Shown in pieces: positions 1 through 9,648 of a DNA stretch of 64,000 nt. Origin of the DNA: Sepioteuthis lessoniana. Its lineage: Eukaryota; Mollusca; Cephalopoda; Myopsida; Loliginidae. The stretch lies in NCBI GenBank assembly GCA_963585895.1, contig OY757904.1, forward strand, positions 91,611,757 through 91,675,756, given 5' to 3'. The notes under the pieces are model-generated. The model was not told the DNA's origin. It searched no databases and was given only the letters and a program-made list of their open reading frames with translations. Numbering within the stretch: the first letter of the stretch is position 1; every line of letters begins with the position of its first letter. The position numbers and the translations under genes were made by a program.

Positions 1-1041
1 CTGGATGGTAAGCTTACCCACATATTGAAGAGGTGGCTTAAAATGATCGTGCAAGAACTGCTTACATACAATGTCTTAACAGACCAGTTAACCACCATAC
101 CGATCTGTGTCATACACTGGAGGAGTGGACATCTTGAAGTTTGGCACACAACCTACTTTGTTTGAAGATTGTGTCCCACAGTTTCAAAGGCAACTGTTAG
201 ATTAGCCATACAAACTCATGAGGAGTGTCATGTGGTGGTCACTGTGTTGGTCCAGTGGAAAAAAAGTCAACTCGAGGTTAGTGGCAACTGGGTTTGGGTG
301 TGACTTATGATCACAATCATTTTCTAATCTTGACAGATTGTGGCTCCATGTGTTTCACTGTGTGACACCCACTGTCATGCCAGGATAACAGATAACACTC
401 TGACTTTCTGTGTCTGAGACTTTCAGGATTTTGCAGCTGAATGGGGAGTGCAAGTACAATACTAGTGTGTGTACACTCCAATGGGTAATGGGATTGTGGA
501 GCAGTGTCACTGCACCATTAAGAAAATAGCTGCCAGTATACAGTGCTCCATACAACATTACTCCCAGAGATGATGTGACACCATCAACAGCTCCAACCAA
601 TGGGATTTATCCATACATGCAGCTCATAAAAGGAATGGACAAAGTGACACCAATACTGAAAGTCATGGGAAGATCATACCAAGTGGGAGACTTTGCTAAA
701 TTTAGTTACACCAAAACAAAGGGCAAGTTGATGCAATAATCAGCCCCCAAAACATTCTGGGGGCTGATTATTGCATGAAAAAGGAAAAATCTTCACCCAC
801 AGTACAAAAAAACTGCTTTGGGAGGAGACAAAGGTGCATCAACTGTTAGTGAATCAGAGACACTGTTACTTTATAGGACACAGTCAGATGGTTCACTTGC
901 TGAGTTAGAAGTGACAGATCATGACAGTGTTAACACTGAGAATGATACTGAGCCTCTGGTTATAGACATAGATGTGATGCCACCAGAAGAGTCCTCTCCA
1001 CCCCATGATGAAGTGCTCCTTGAAGGCATACGCCACTTCAC
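1..1041 (+). pseudogene. decayed integrase region of an LTR retrotransposon
   Basis: Broken reading frames on the + strand match the integrase half of the LTR element at 10874-13349. Around 120-180 there is an HSG-like zinc-finger remnant. Around 240-330 there is a stretch ending in a WVWV/CVTYD-like core start. Around 483-530 the motif GNGIVEQCHCTIKKIAA corresponds to the block carrying the third catalytic acid of the DDE core. Around 680-730 there is a QVGD-like C-terminal motif. Stops and frameshifts occur throughout, so it is dead. It could be the left remainder of an element whose other parts lie outside the window. The family match is clear; the exact borders are not. Confidence 0.7.
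731..776. repeat. perfect 19-bp inverted repeat (hairpin)
   Basis: Positions 731-749 and 758-776 are exact reverse complements separated by 8 bases. Each arm contains a run of C or G (CAGCCCCCA / TGGGGGCTG). It lies inside the decayed integrase. The right arm looks like a snap-back copy of the left one, because the left arm continues the coding-like sequence. Confidence 0.9.
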
Positions 1042-1553
1042 TGTCACTTATGTGATCATATGATCAGGGGTGAGTGTAATGATATACATTTACATTCACC
1101 TGATTCAAAGCATCTTGTTCGTGGTTTTAGAAGTCAAGTCGAAGTGGAATCAACTTATTGGGGGGTAGTCAAATTATTTAACATGCAAAATAAACTGATG
1201 GATGTTCACCTATCAGACATAAGCAAAATACTGCTCTGCTCTTTCCACCTCAAACTTAGTTTCTTATATGCTCATTAAATCTCGCCACTTCACGTGGGCT
1301 TATCACATTCTCCTCCATAAAATAAGTCACACCTCTTGCATCCTTTTCTTCTTCTGGTTTCTGCACGCTGGTAGCAGAGAGAGCACACCTGTTTCTTTGA
1401 GGTAAGATTGTTTGTGGCATTACTACTACACTTCTGGGGCGCATGGCATACAAGACTGTCACTTATGTGATCATATGATCAGGGGTGAGTGTAATGATAC
1501 ACATTCACATTCACCTGATTCAAAGCATCTGTGGTGCATGGCATACAATTGTG
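1042..1553 (+). repeat. tandem duplication (~95 bp) split by a solo LTR
   Basis: The sequence starting TGTCACTTATGTGATC at 1042-1115 recurs at 1458-1532. Both copies continue into the same CATGGCATACAA segment (1441-1453 and 1539-1549). In the first copy the continuity is broken by the 315-bp LTR at 1116-1430. Each unit contains the palindrome TGATCATATGATCA. The duplication predates the LTR insertion. Confidence 0.8.
1116..1430 (+). mobile_element. solo LTR, family B
   Basis: The block begins TGTTCGTGG and ends ACTACTACA. It matches the block at 56795-57105 along its full length. It is flanked by CATCT (1111-1115) and CTTCT (1431-1435), which read as a 5-bp target-site duplication with one mutation. 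No internal element sequence adjoins it, so it is a solo LTR. Confidence 0.8.
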
Positions 1554-2457
1554 AGAGATCCGGGGCACACACTTAATGTTAATAATCAGTTTGCATTTGG
1601 CATGAAGAGCCAGGATGTTAGAAGTACAAATTCACACATCTGGATGGAGGATGACAACCCTTCTTAAAATGCGGTATGCCTTGAGGAATGGTAGAAAAAA
1701 GTCATTTAGCAGTTATTCTTTCTGAATGTAGTGCAGATTGATCTTGGTGATAAAAATGGATGGAGTGAAAGTCTACTACAGTAAGAGGCAAGTGTGATAG
1801 GGTGAAGATCTACAATTGTGAGAGATGTGACAGAACAAAGATCTATGATAGTAAGAGACATGACAGAACAAGACACTACAGTTTCTAATGCAATACTCGA
1901 GCATGTTTTTAGTATAGTTGAAATTCCAAAACTTTAAATTTTTAGCTTGGGATTCAATTTACAATGTTAGTAAAATGCTAGAATGGACCTCTTACTTTGT
2001 TTTGCTCAAGTTAACTTAAATTTTTGTCTTTTTGTTTAACTGTATAGAGCAGATATCTAATTCAAAATTTCTTAGCTTGAAACCAAAGTTCTGCCCTTTT
2101 CTTTTCATTTTTTTCATTCACCAGACTTAAAAGTTGTATTGCTGCATTTATATTTGTATTAGAAGTAATGACCACTTGGAAGCCATATATGTTCACCTCT
2201 TGACTATATTTACATCCTTACAAAAACATAGTCTTTATGATTATTGTTACAATAAAGAATAGGGTGGTTAAATTTATGGACAGTTTCAAATCCATTATCT
2301 CTTATTGAATCCAAAGGTCCCATTTAGACTTGGTGCAAGAACTAGCTTAATCTTGCCTGTAAGTTGGGTTTTAAACTTTTTTTGTATAGTGCTTGAAAGA
2401 ATTAGTTTCAATCTGCTATTTTGAAGACAAATTAATGAAAAATTGGTATTACCAAGA
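1554..2457. other. non-coding, with a short tandem repeat at 1771-1872
   Basis: No gene or recognisable element is seen. At 1771-1872 about three degenerate units of 33-36 bp repeat the theme GATCTAYNATNGTNAGAGAY...GACAGAACA. The rest is AT-rich. Confidence 0.5.
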
Positions 2458-2651
2458 GAGTGATTCCATGTCAAATCAACAAATTTTTTAGGCAAAAATA
2501 CCTTGACCGACATGGATTTTTTTCAAATTTGCTACACTTATAGATCTTCATGATACAAATTGAATGGCACCAGTCTTACCTCTCAAAGTTGAGCGGTTCT
2601 TAATTTATGACATTTGCCAAAAATATGAATTTTCAATGATACTGACAAAGT
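2458..2651 (+). repeat. left terminal inverted repeat of the DNA transposon
   Basis: It carries CATGTCAAATCAACAA, then CTTCATGATACAAATTGAAT, then CAGTCTTACCTCTCAAAGTT. All of these occur in reverse complement at the right end. The copy has small indels relative to its partner. Confidence 0.85.
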
Positions 2652-2995
2652 TTAAAATTTGATATCTCCGGTGTTTTTGCACCAAAAAAGCTTATTTATA
2701 CACCATTTTAAAGTACTTGGATGGATCTAAAATGTACCATATGTATTTTTATCTTAGAGGTCAAATAAGGCAAGTTGACCTTAAACTTTGACCTTCATTT
2801 TCTCAAAAAACTTTTTTTTTAAAAATTATCCAAATTGTCTGTCTTATGTCATGATATGTACAAAAATTCATGGTGGGAAACTCTGTGGAAATTTTGCTAT
2901 AAGTGTTTTATTAAAATGACCCAATTCAAAATGGTGGATTTTGGTATTTTTCACTATATGTCCAAATTTGATATCTCACAATATGGTTAAGTTGT

Positions 2996-3145
2996 TGTGG
3001 ACATGAATGTGGGACTAACGGCAGCTCTCGACAAAAGAGGGTTCGTTTGTGTCTGGCGTGCAGGTCAGTGATTTGATACAATGAAAAGAAAAGAAAAATA
3101 CTCACCGCTGTTTCAATAATCCACCTTCAGCCCATTAAAGGAAAA
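2996..3145 (+). repeat. 5' LTR of LTR element 1, left part
   Basis: It matches 13269-13418 of the 3' LTR with about two substitutions. It ends in the 14-bp CCATTAAAGGAAAA (3132-3145), which is repeated at 9312-9325 on the other side of the LINE. Confidence 0.9.
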
Positions 3146-3940
3146 GATATTTATTGAACGAATCAAATTTGGCACAAGGCCTAAAAGTGGGGCGGGGGAA
3201 GGCTGGTCTACACTATCCTAATCTCTAACTTAACTAGACTCATTCACTGACCAATACATATCTCCAAATTAAAAAACACCAAAATACCTCAATTAAACAT
3301 ATCACTGTCAAACTGCATTCACCAAAACCAACAATCACCAAAACATCATTAATACTCCATGAAGATCTAAACTTAATCCCATATTTACAGAGTGAGGGGG
3401 AGGGGAACAATTTAAAAAAAACTTTACGAACGCTATGTACATCTTTATTTACAAACAATTCCCCTAAAAACGAAAGTGAACAAAACATATATACATTATG
3501 ATGGTTAGTATGGGGTCCCCCCCACGTACTAAAACATGGCAGAAAGAGGAGTTAACCAGTCGAAAATAGTGTCGAAGGAGGAAAATAAACAAATAGGATA
3601 AATAAATGGTAAAAAAAATATAAGTAAACAATAAATATGAATAAACATAAGCCCTCCATCGCACTCCTGGAGAACTCCAATTCCTGTCACCTAACAGAGG
3701 GGAAGGGAAGGGAGAGCAAAACAAAAGAAGGGGACAAAAAAAAGGGGGGCCCAATGACCTTGCATACTCTAGCTAAGTTAACTAAATTAGGAACCAACTA
3801 AATCAAAATGGCCTAAAAAATGTCTAACTTACCTGGGCTGGGTGGTCACGTCCTTCCGGTAACGCAAAATTCTTAGGTCCCTGGGATGTCCAAGGTGAAA
3901 ATAAGGTTGGCTCCTACCACGCGACACAAGCGCGCAACAG
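3146..3940 (-). other. 3' UTR of the Tx1-type LINE
   Basis: This is the non-coding part between the ORF2 stop and the 3' junction. It contains homopolymer stretches of C and G (near 3517-3526 and 3735-3750) and ends CAATAAATATC. No other gene is visible. Confidence 0.6.
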
Positions 3941-6900
3941 TCACCCACCTTTCGCCAAACTGACCTGTTGCGCTGCAAACAATTTCTTGCCGACCCAGAG
4001 GGCATTCCGAATGACCAGCCAGGTGAGGGAAGCCTCGTCATTATTGAGGCACCTCATCCTGGGGGCCCAAGGCCACAGTAAGCGACCCTCCGCCTCCGTC
4101 ACACCGAGCTCACCAATCAGACCATCGCTAGCGGCCCCCCTCACTAAACATCGATATAATGCCCTACTCGACAACGGCCGGCTGTCAGAGAGACCTGTCT
4201 GCAGCCGAGAGAGAACTTTCAAAGCATGCCGGCACTCGCGATAGAAGGGGCATTCGCATCTGGGCAACCGATGGGCCTCCCCATCTGCAAAATGCACACT
4301 TCTTAGCGACGGGAAAGATTGTCTAGCGTCTTCTTTACAGACGCTTCCCGTCGCTGTGTCCCGTGAACACATCCGGTCTAGGAAAGTAAGACGCAAAGTA
4401 TGGCGCCGTACCTCGACGTTAGGTACTCCTAGACCGCCTTCAGAAGGGTGAAGGTAACAGATCTCCCGTCGCACCAAAGGATGTCTCTTAGCCCAGAGAA
4501 ACTGGAAGAGAATCCTTTCCAGCTTGAATAGGATGGTGGCCGGGATAGGAAGCACTGAAAGTCGGTATACGGCTAGGGAGTAGATGTGCGAACTGCACAC
4601 CTCTGCCCGACCCTTAAGGGAAAGCCTTCTACGCAGCCACAACTCAGTTGCGGCTACGACCTTATCCAGTACTTCCGACCAATTTTTCTCCAATTGAAGA
4701 TCAGGCCCAAACCAGACGCCGAGTATCTTGCACGGACCGTCTTTCCAAATGAAGGGGCCGGGAAGAGCACAGCCTTTCCACGAGCCCAACCGCAAGCCGA
4801 CAGACTTTTCGCGGTTAATCTTGGCCCCTGTTACAGCTTCGTACCTTCCGATTTCTTTGCTCACCTCCTCCACCTCGGCACTGCTCGTTACAAGCACGCT
4901 GACGTCGTCAGCGTCTGCAGTGTACCTGGCCACCTCACTGGCGCCAGGTAACGTGAGGCCGCGTAGGACCGGGTTCGCCTTTATCCTGCGTAGAAAAGGC
5001 TCTAACGCCAGGATATACAACATGGGCGATAAAGGGCAACCCTGACGAATCGATCGAGTCAGAGTGAAGGGCTCCGACCTTACCCCATTCACCTCCACCA
5101 TGACTCCGGGGGACGCATAAAGGAGACGTATCCAGGTGCGAAAATCAACCCCGAAGCCAGCCGAAGACAAGACAGCCTCCAGAAAAGCATGGTCAACACT
5201 ATCAAAGGCCTTGGACTGATCTAAATTGATCAGCGCGGCATTTCCGTCGGCTTTTTCTACGATCGTGCGGACCAGATGAAGACTGTCCTGGATAGTCCTA
5301 CCCTTCACAGCACATGTCTGCTCGGGGCAAATCAGACTAGGCAGGACAGTCTGCAAGCGGTTTGCCAAGATCTTCGCCAAAATCTTTAAGTCCGTGTTTA
5401 ACATCGTTAAAGGGCGAAAGTTACTAATCCCATCCCCACCATGTTTGTTCTTACGTAGCAACTTCACTATACCCCTGGTGAAGCGTCTGGGTATAGTACC
5501 CTGCCTCATCCAGTTGTTATAGATAGTTGCCAGCAAGGGGACAAACATGTGCGACAACCTCAAGTACACTTCATAGGGCAGACCATCAATTCCGGGGGAC
5601 TTATCCAGCCCGACCGACTTCAGTGCATCCCGAATCTCCTCCTCCTTTATGCGCCCCTCACACCCAGCCGCTTCAGTCGCCGAAAGGCGGGGGAAGTCGG
5701 CAAGATAGGTGTCGAACTGAGCAGAACTCAGTCCGGGCTCCCTAGTGAAAAGCTTCAAGAAGTACTGCCGGAACTCACCACAGATGGCTTCATTTGTAGT
5801 TCGACGGTGCCCCTCCGGCGATGTGACACTGGCGATGTGCCGATCAGTAGCATGCCTGAGTTCCTCGGCCCGTAGTTCCTGGGCCATATTCGTCGCCTCG
5901 CAGGACATTCTCTTTAACCTAGCCCTAACTACCAGAGCTTGGTACTCCTTAATTTGCAAGGAGGCCAGCTCGGCCTTAGCTACGTTAACTTGCCCACTAT
6001 CTCCCGCCAACACGGCCCTATCTAGCTTATCCTTAATCGACCTTTGCTCCGTTGCCCTAGCTGACTTGAGTCTCCTACTATAGTCGGCAGCAAAGGATCT
6101 AATGCTATCCTTAAGGTTAGCCCACCACCTATTACCCATAATAGCCTCCGTCAATTCCCGCTTTATCGTTAGTTCTAGCTGGTTCCGGAAGTCAGCCTCC
6201 GCCAAAAGGGAAAGGTTGAACTTCCAGTAACCAGACATCCTACGTCTAGCCTTATCTAACTTAATCGACACACATAAAAATTTGTGGTCGGAATTTTTAA
6301 ACGGCTCAAAACTTGGACCACCTAAATAGTCTAAGTCGACTCGCTTAACTAACACTCGGTCCAAATAGCTATACAGCTGGGCCGAGGCGCCCCTACCGGT
6401 CCAAGTCCAAACTATCTTATTTGGATGCCTTTCGCGAAATTTGTCCACTAGATCTAACCGCTGGACAAACTCACGAAAATATCTGGCATCCAAGGGGTTA
6501 GTACCTGCACCAGTAGCCCCTCTATCTAAGTTGGGATCAAGGACGGCGTTCCAATCACCCACTAAAATTACCCGCTTTGATGGCACGACGTACGGTTCGA
6601 TGCGCCGGAAAAAGGCAGGAAGCTCACTGGTAGCATTGGGTCCATAAACCCCAATCAATCGAAACACCTTACCCTTTATGGTAACGTCCAGAACACAAAG
6701 TCTGCCCGCCGGATCTGAAAGAACAAGAGCACACGAAGCGTCCAAACGTCTACTTACCAGCCAGGTGACACCTCTAGAACGACTATCAAAGCATGCTGAG
6801 AAGGACAAATAGTCCCTCGCCAGAATACCTTCATAGAAGTTGGAGTCGAAGTGAGTCTCCTGTAAACAACAAATATCAATGCCGCGACGCTGGAGGTATA

Positions 6901-6973
6901 ACAATAGTTGGGATCGCTTAGAATCCGACCTCAGGCCGCGGCCATTTAAACTAGCCAACCTTAAATCCATCAT
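3941..6973 (-). CDS. LINE ORF2 (endonuclease and reverse transcriptase)
   Basis: A 1010-residue open frame starts at 6973. Residues about 1-240 form an APE-type endonuclease: ASLNGRGLRSD, CLQETHFDS, GVYGPNA, GDWNAVLDPNLDR and SDHKFLCV. Residues about 430-760 are the RT: KSPGIDGLPYEVY, FRPLTMLNTDLKILAK, LDQSKAFDSVDH and RQGCPLSPMLY. The catalytic block reads ARYTADADDVSV, which has three more residues than the usual YADD. The C-terminal part (GPDLQLEKNWSEV, RLSLKGRAEVC, GGLGVPNV, ALWVGKKLF) is Tx1-like. The frame ends at a TGA at 3941. A neighbouring frame continues to about 3829, so the usual Cys/His end may have been lost by a frameshift. Confidence 0.88.
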   Translation of the reverse strand: MMDLRLASLNGRGLRSDSKRSQLLLYLQRRGIDICCLQETHFDSNFYEGILARDYLSFSACFDSRSRGVTWLVSRRLDASCALVLSDPAGRLCVLDVTIKGKVFRLIGVYGPNATSELPAFFRRIEPYVVPSKRVILVGDWNAVLDPNLDRGATGAGTNPLDARYFREFVQRLDLVDKFRERHPNKIVWTWTGRGASAQLYSYLDRVLVKRVDLDYLGGPSFEPFKNSDHKFLCVSIKLDKARRRMSGYWKFNLSLLAEADFRNQLELTIKRELTEAIMGNRWWANLKDSIRSFAADYSRRLKSARATEQRSIKDKLDRAVLAGDSGQVNVAKAELASLQIKEYQALVVRARLKRMSCEATNMAQELRAEELRHATDRHIASVTSPEGHRRTTNEAICGEFRQYFLKLFTREPGLSSAQFDTYLADFPRLSATEAAGCEGRIKEEEIRDALKSVGLDKSPGIDGLPYEVYLRLSHMFVPLLATIYNNWMRQGTIPRRFTRGIVKLLRKNKHGGDGISNFRPLTMLNTDLKILAKILANRLQTVLPSLICPEQTCAVKGRTIQDSLHLVRTIVEKADGNAALINLDQSKAFDSVDHAFLEAVLSSAGFGVDFRTWIRLLYASPGVMVEVNGVRSEPFTLTRSIRQGCPLSPMLYILALEPFLRRIKANPVLRGLTLPGASEVARYTADADDVSVLVTSSAEVEEVSKEIGRYEAVTGAKINREKSVGLRLGSWKGCALPGPFIWKDGPCKILGVWFGPDLQLEKNWSEVLDKVVAATELWLRRRLSLKGRAEVCSSHIYSLAVYRLSVLPIPATILFKLERILFQFLWAKRHPLVRREICYLHPSEGGLGVPNVEVRRHTLRLTFLDRMCSRDTATGSVCKEDARQSFPSLRSVHFADGEAHRLPRCECPFYRECRHALKVLSRLQTGLSDSRPLSSRALYRCLVRGAASDGLIGELGVTEAEGRLLWPWAPRMRCLNNDEASLTWLVIRNALWVGKKLFAAQQVSLAKGG

Positions 6974-6978
6974 GAAAA

Positions 6979-9057
6979 TTACAGGGGTTGAGTGCCCGGA
7001 CTGAACATGGCTGGGGTCAGGACTCCGACGGTCTGGCTCATGGATCCTGTGGCCATCTCATTATCGATGGCTCCGTCATGAGCGAGACCCCCGACGTCCC
7101 GCGGAAATGTTAGTTTTATTGCCCTATAAAGGGAGGGGTGCAAAACAACAGGGACCCTCCCAACGAGCCCCTTACAAGATGAAAGATCGTCCTTAAGGAA
7201 TGATAAAGGGCCGAGGGCCTCGTTAGCCTCTCCTAACATTTTCATAACTCCTTCCGACCCTCGGCCCTTTCGGATGACGGTGATGACCCATGCTTTTGGA
7301 AAGTTTTTGGGGTCCTCCACGTTGTGACCATTGACTTCCTTAAAGTTGTGGAGGACCCTCAATTCCTTTAAAAGTTGAGGCTGGACCTTGTGCAGACGAT
7401 CCAGGGCCCCCTCATCCACCCGGCAGATGTTTAATCCGGTGTTGTGGCGTGGCTTTTCCTTCTTTTTGATGTGCTTTGGGACCTCATCCCCCGAACTGTC
7501 GATTGATGAACTCCGCTGCCGTTTCTTCGGTGTGGTTGATGGTGATGATGCAGCTGCTGTTACTGGTGGTGATGGTTTTGCTGGAGGAGACTCCAACGGC
7601 AGCGGAGGGGGGGGTCCCTTTTTTTTCTGTGTTAAGACGGACATGAGAGGTGGAGGCATGGATCTGTGAGGTGGTGTTGTTGGTGGCGGTCGGATGGTAC
7701 GAGGCTGTCTAGGTGATGAAGGGGTGGAATGAGGGGGCCCTGGTCGTGGAGCCGATTTCCGCTCCTGGTCCAGCCTCTTTTTGAATTCCATTAATTTTTC
7801 AAACTTCTCCCGGCCTGGGCTGAAAGATCTGACCTTGGGAGGAGTGCGCTGTTTAGGTGGTGTCTTGGGAGGGAGTTTGATTTTTTTTGGAGATGTTTTA
7901 TCTGCATATGAGGGGGTTGAAGTGTTTCCGTTGGACTTGTTTTTTGACGGGGGTGAACTGTCGGTGCCTACCTGGGCCGACTTTTGGGAGCGAGGATCCT
8001 CAGGTTGGAGCTTCCTCCCACCTTTTCCCACAGTCAGCCACTCAGCCTTCACCTCTTCGGAATTAACCGTAGGGGACGAAGGGGGAGTGGGGCTTTTTTT
8101 ACCCGCTGGTGTGGGCGAGACTACGGGAGCCTCCTTTTCTGTGTTTGCTTTAACCACAGGTGAGAGGGTATCGGGTTTGTGGTCGGGCTTCTTCGGGGCT
8201 TTCTTCCCCGGGCAAACTGCGGAGAGGTGACCAATCTCGCCACAGTGCCAGCAGGCGGGTTTCCTTCCTGATACTATTACAGGAAGCCTGCACCCTTCCA
8301 CCTCCAACCAGTTGGGAACGGAGTAGAAGGTTTTCATGTCTAACATGATGTCAAATCTCCATTCCCCACGCATTCCATCGTGTGTTGCGGAGACGATGTC
8401 GCCAAATTGTAGCATGTACGCGGCTAAATTTGCGTCTCTTAGGTAGCTCGGGACCTCGTATATTGATACCGTGGTCCGCCGTCGCCCCATATATTCCGTT
8501 CTAAAGAAAAATTCTTTATTTTCTAAAGATTTCTTTGTTAGGGCGACGGCTTCTTCGATGGTCGGTAACAATATATCCCAGAAAGCGTAAGAGGCACCAG
8601 CTATTATAGCTTGTGCCTTTACGCCCAGGCTGGAAATCTGACGGAGGACCATGTCTTTGGCGGGTTTAACGATTTTCCTGGATCGTTTATCCACTACAAA
8701 GACAGACACCGTTCTTTTTTTCTGGTCTTGTCTTACCTCCTCCAAATTGAACATAAGGCCATGCTCCTGTACTTCACTGGAGATGGCCTTTGCTCGCTGG
8801 AGCAAGTCGTCGACATCGACCTGTATTTTCGGGGGGGCTGTCCAACTATTTTCCTTTTCTTTTTCATTTTTACTTTCTGGTGATGATTTTTTTTCAGGGG
8901 AGGGTAATATTTTTTGTGGTGTTTTTTCTTTTTGGTCAGGGGGAGGGGTATTTTTTGGGGTAGGTGTTTTGATTTTCTTTTTCACCTGGGGGGGAAGGTC
9001 ACCCTTGACAGGGGAGAAAAGGGCCTTTATGGCCGAGCCGTCTGACTGGCCAGCCAT
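6979..9057 (-). CDS. LINE ORF1 (nucleic-acid-binding protein)
   Basis: The likely start is the Met at 9057 (MAGQSDGS). The frame is open to 9159, but the preceding 34 codons are a Phe/Lys-rich translation of A/T tracts. The product is about 692 residues. The central part (FFFRTEYMGRRRTTVSIYEV to WRFDIMLD) looks like an RNA-binding fold. It is followed by one CCHC knuckle, CWHCGEIGHLSAVC. The C-terminal half is very rich in Pro, Ser and Lys, then has a compact tail (LNICRVDEGALDRLHKVQPQ). In LINEs this protein coats the RNA and forms the ribonucleoprotein. It ends 5 bases before the ORF2 start. Confidence 0.85.
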   Translation of the reverse strand: MAGQSDGSAIKALFSPVKGDLPPQVKKKIKTPTPKNTPPPDQKEKTPQKILPSPEKKSSPESKNEKEKENSWTAPPKIQVDVDDLLQRAKAISSEVQEHGLMFNLEEVRQDQKKRTVSVFVVDKRSRKIVKPAKDMVLRQISSLGVKAQAIIAGASYAFWDILLPTIEEAVALTKKSLENKEFFFRTEYMGRRRTTVSIYEVPSYLRDANLAAYMLQFGDIVSATHDGMRGEWRFDIMLDMKTFYSVPNWLEVEGCRLPVIVSGRKPACWHCGEIGHLSAVCPGKKAPKKPDHKPDTLSPVVKANTEKEAPVVSPTPAGKKSPTPPSSPTVNSEEVKAEWLTVGKGGRKLQPEDPRSQKSAQVGTDSSPPSKNKSNGNTSTPSYADKTSPKKIKLPPKTPPKQRTPPKVRSFSPGREKFEKLMEFKKRLDQERKSAPRPGPPHSTPSSPRQPRTIRPPPTTPPHRSMPPPLMSVLTQKKKGPPPPLPLESPPAKPSPPVTAAASSPSTTPKKRQRSSSIDSSGDEVPKHIKKKEKPRHNTGLNICRVDEGALDRLHKVQPQLLKELRVLHNFKEVNGHNVEDPKNFPKAWVITVIRKGRGSEGVMKMLGEANEALGPLSFLKDDLSSCKGLVGRVPVVLHPSLYRAIKLTFPRDVGGLAHDGAIDNEMATGSMSQTVGVLTPAMFSPGTQPL

Positions 9058-9311
9058 AAATGATAGGCTGGTTGGAAAAAAAGTGGTTGTGAATATGATA
9101 ATAAAAAAACAAAAAAAGGTGAAAAAATAAAAAAACTTAGCTTTTTTTTTTTTATCCAACCAGGTCAGAAATTTTCAGCCCGGTCGGGAGAAGTCACACA
9201 ATGAAATGAGGTTCGGCGTTGGTGTAATCCGTATGATATGCTGAAAAACAAACAAACTTAATCCGGGTGAGGTCTGACACGAAAACAAACTAGTCAAGAG
9301 CGAACTCAAGA

Positions 9312-9633
9312 CCATTAAAGGAAAAAAGAGAGGAGGCGCCCGCCCAGAATTTTTATAGGCTAAGGAAATGGTTATGGGTAAGGTGACGTAAATAAAAACC
9401 GACTCGTTTTTCTTTTCGGGCGTCTTTTTCTCGGCGAGAAGCAGAAGCAGGTGGAAGAGAAACGAAGGAAGAAGCACAGAGAGAGTGGAAAGGAGAGCGA
9501 GAGAGAGAGGAGGAAAGTGGAGGAGGAATGCAAAGAGGGAAGTGGTGTAACAAGCACTTTAGACTGAAATCTAAAGGTCGCTGGTTCAATCCCAGGTCCA
9601 ACACACAGGGAGATTATCCACCCTAAAACTACA
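9312..9633 (+). repeat. 5' LTR of LTR element 1, right part
   Basis: It starts with the second copy of the LINE target-site duplication and continues in register with 13405-13731. It differs from the 3' LTR by a few substitutions and length changes in a GA run. It ends CTAAAACTACA immediately before the primer-binding region. Confidence 0.9.
9541..9603 (+). other. tRNA-Phe-like segment inside the 5' LTR
   Basis: The segment TTAGACTGAAATCTAAAGG followed by TCGCTGGTTCAATCCCAGG closely follows the anticodon arm and T arm of animal tRNA-Phe(GAA). One base of the anticodon loop is missing. GGTTCAATCC is a perfect RNA polymerase III B box. The upstream AGTGGTGTAAC is D-arm-like. There is no matching acceptor stem, so this is not a tRNA gene. 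The same segment is in the 3' LTR (13639-13701) and a diverged copy lies near 50975-51025. Confidence 0.7.
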
Positions 9634-9647
9634 AGCTATTTCGGCAT
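9634..9647 (+). promoter_or_regulatory. primer-binding region, antisense to the tRNA-Phe 5' end
   Basis: Directly after the 5' LTR is AGCTATTTCGGC. It is the reverse complement of GCCGAAATAGCT, the first 12 bases of animal tRNA-Phe as I recall it. A conventional site would start TGG and match a tRNA 3' end, and none is present. The same position in the second LTR element (35904) keeps AGCTATTT. Confidence 0.55.
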
Positions 9648-9648
9648 A

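Larger units (their letters stand above)
3146..9311 (-). mobile_element. Tx1-type LINE, apparently full length
   Basis: The element lies on the minus strand and is bounded by the exact 14-bp duplication CCATTAAAGGAAAA (3132-3145 and 9312-9325). Its 5' end is at about 9311 and its 3' end at 3146. The 3' end closes with AATAAATATC and has no poly(A) tail. It has two ORFs in the order ORF1 (zinc knuckle) and ORF2 (apurinic-type endonuclease plus RT), separated by 5 bases. The endonuclease motifs and the wording after the RT catalytic block (VTGAKINREKS, GVWFGPDLQLEKNWSEV) are those of the Tx1/L1 group. It inserted into the LTR element after that element had landed. Confidence 0.9.

Noticed and set aside
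3132..3145. Independent LTR fragment left of the LINE
   Set aside because: The 14-bp duplication on both sides shows it is the left part of the 5' LTR of the element ending at 13731.
3829..4041. Separate small gene downstream of LINE ORF2
   Set aside because: It overlaps the ORF2 end in another frame and is best explained as ORF2's shifted C-terminus or a shadow.
4586..6083. Plus-strand frames opposite LINE ORF2
   Set aside because: Antisense shadows of a well-supported coding region.
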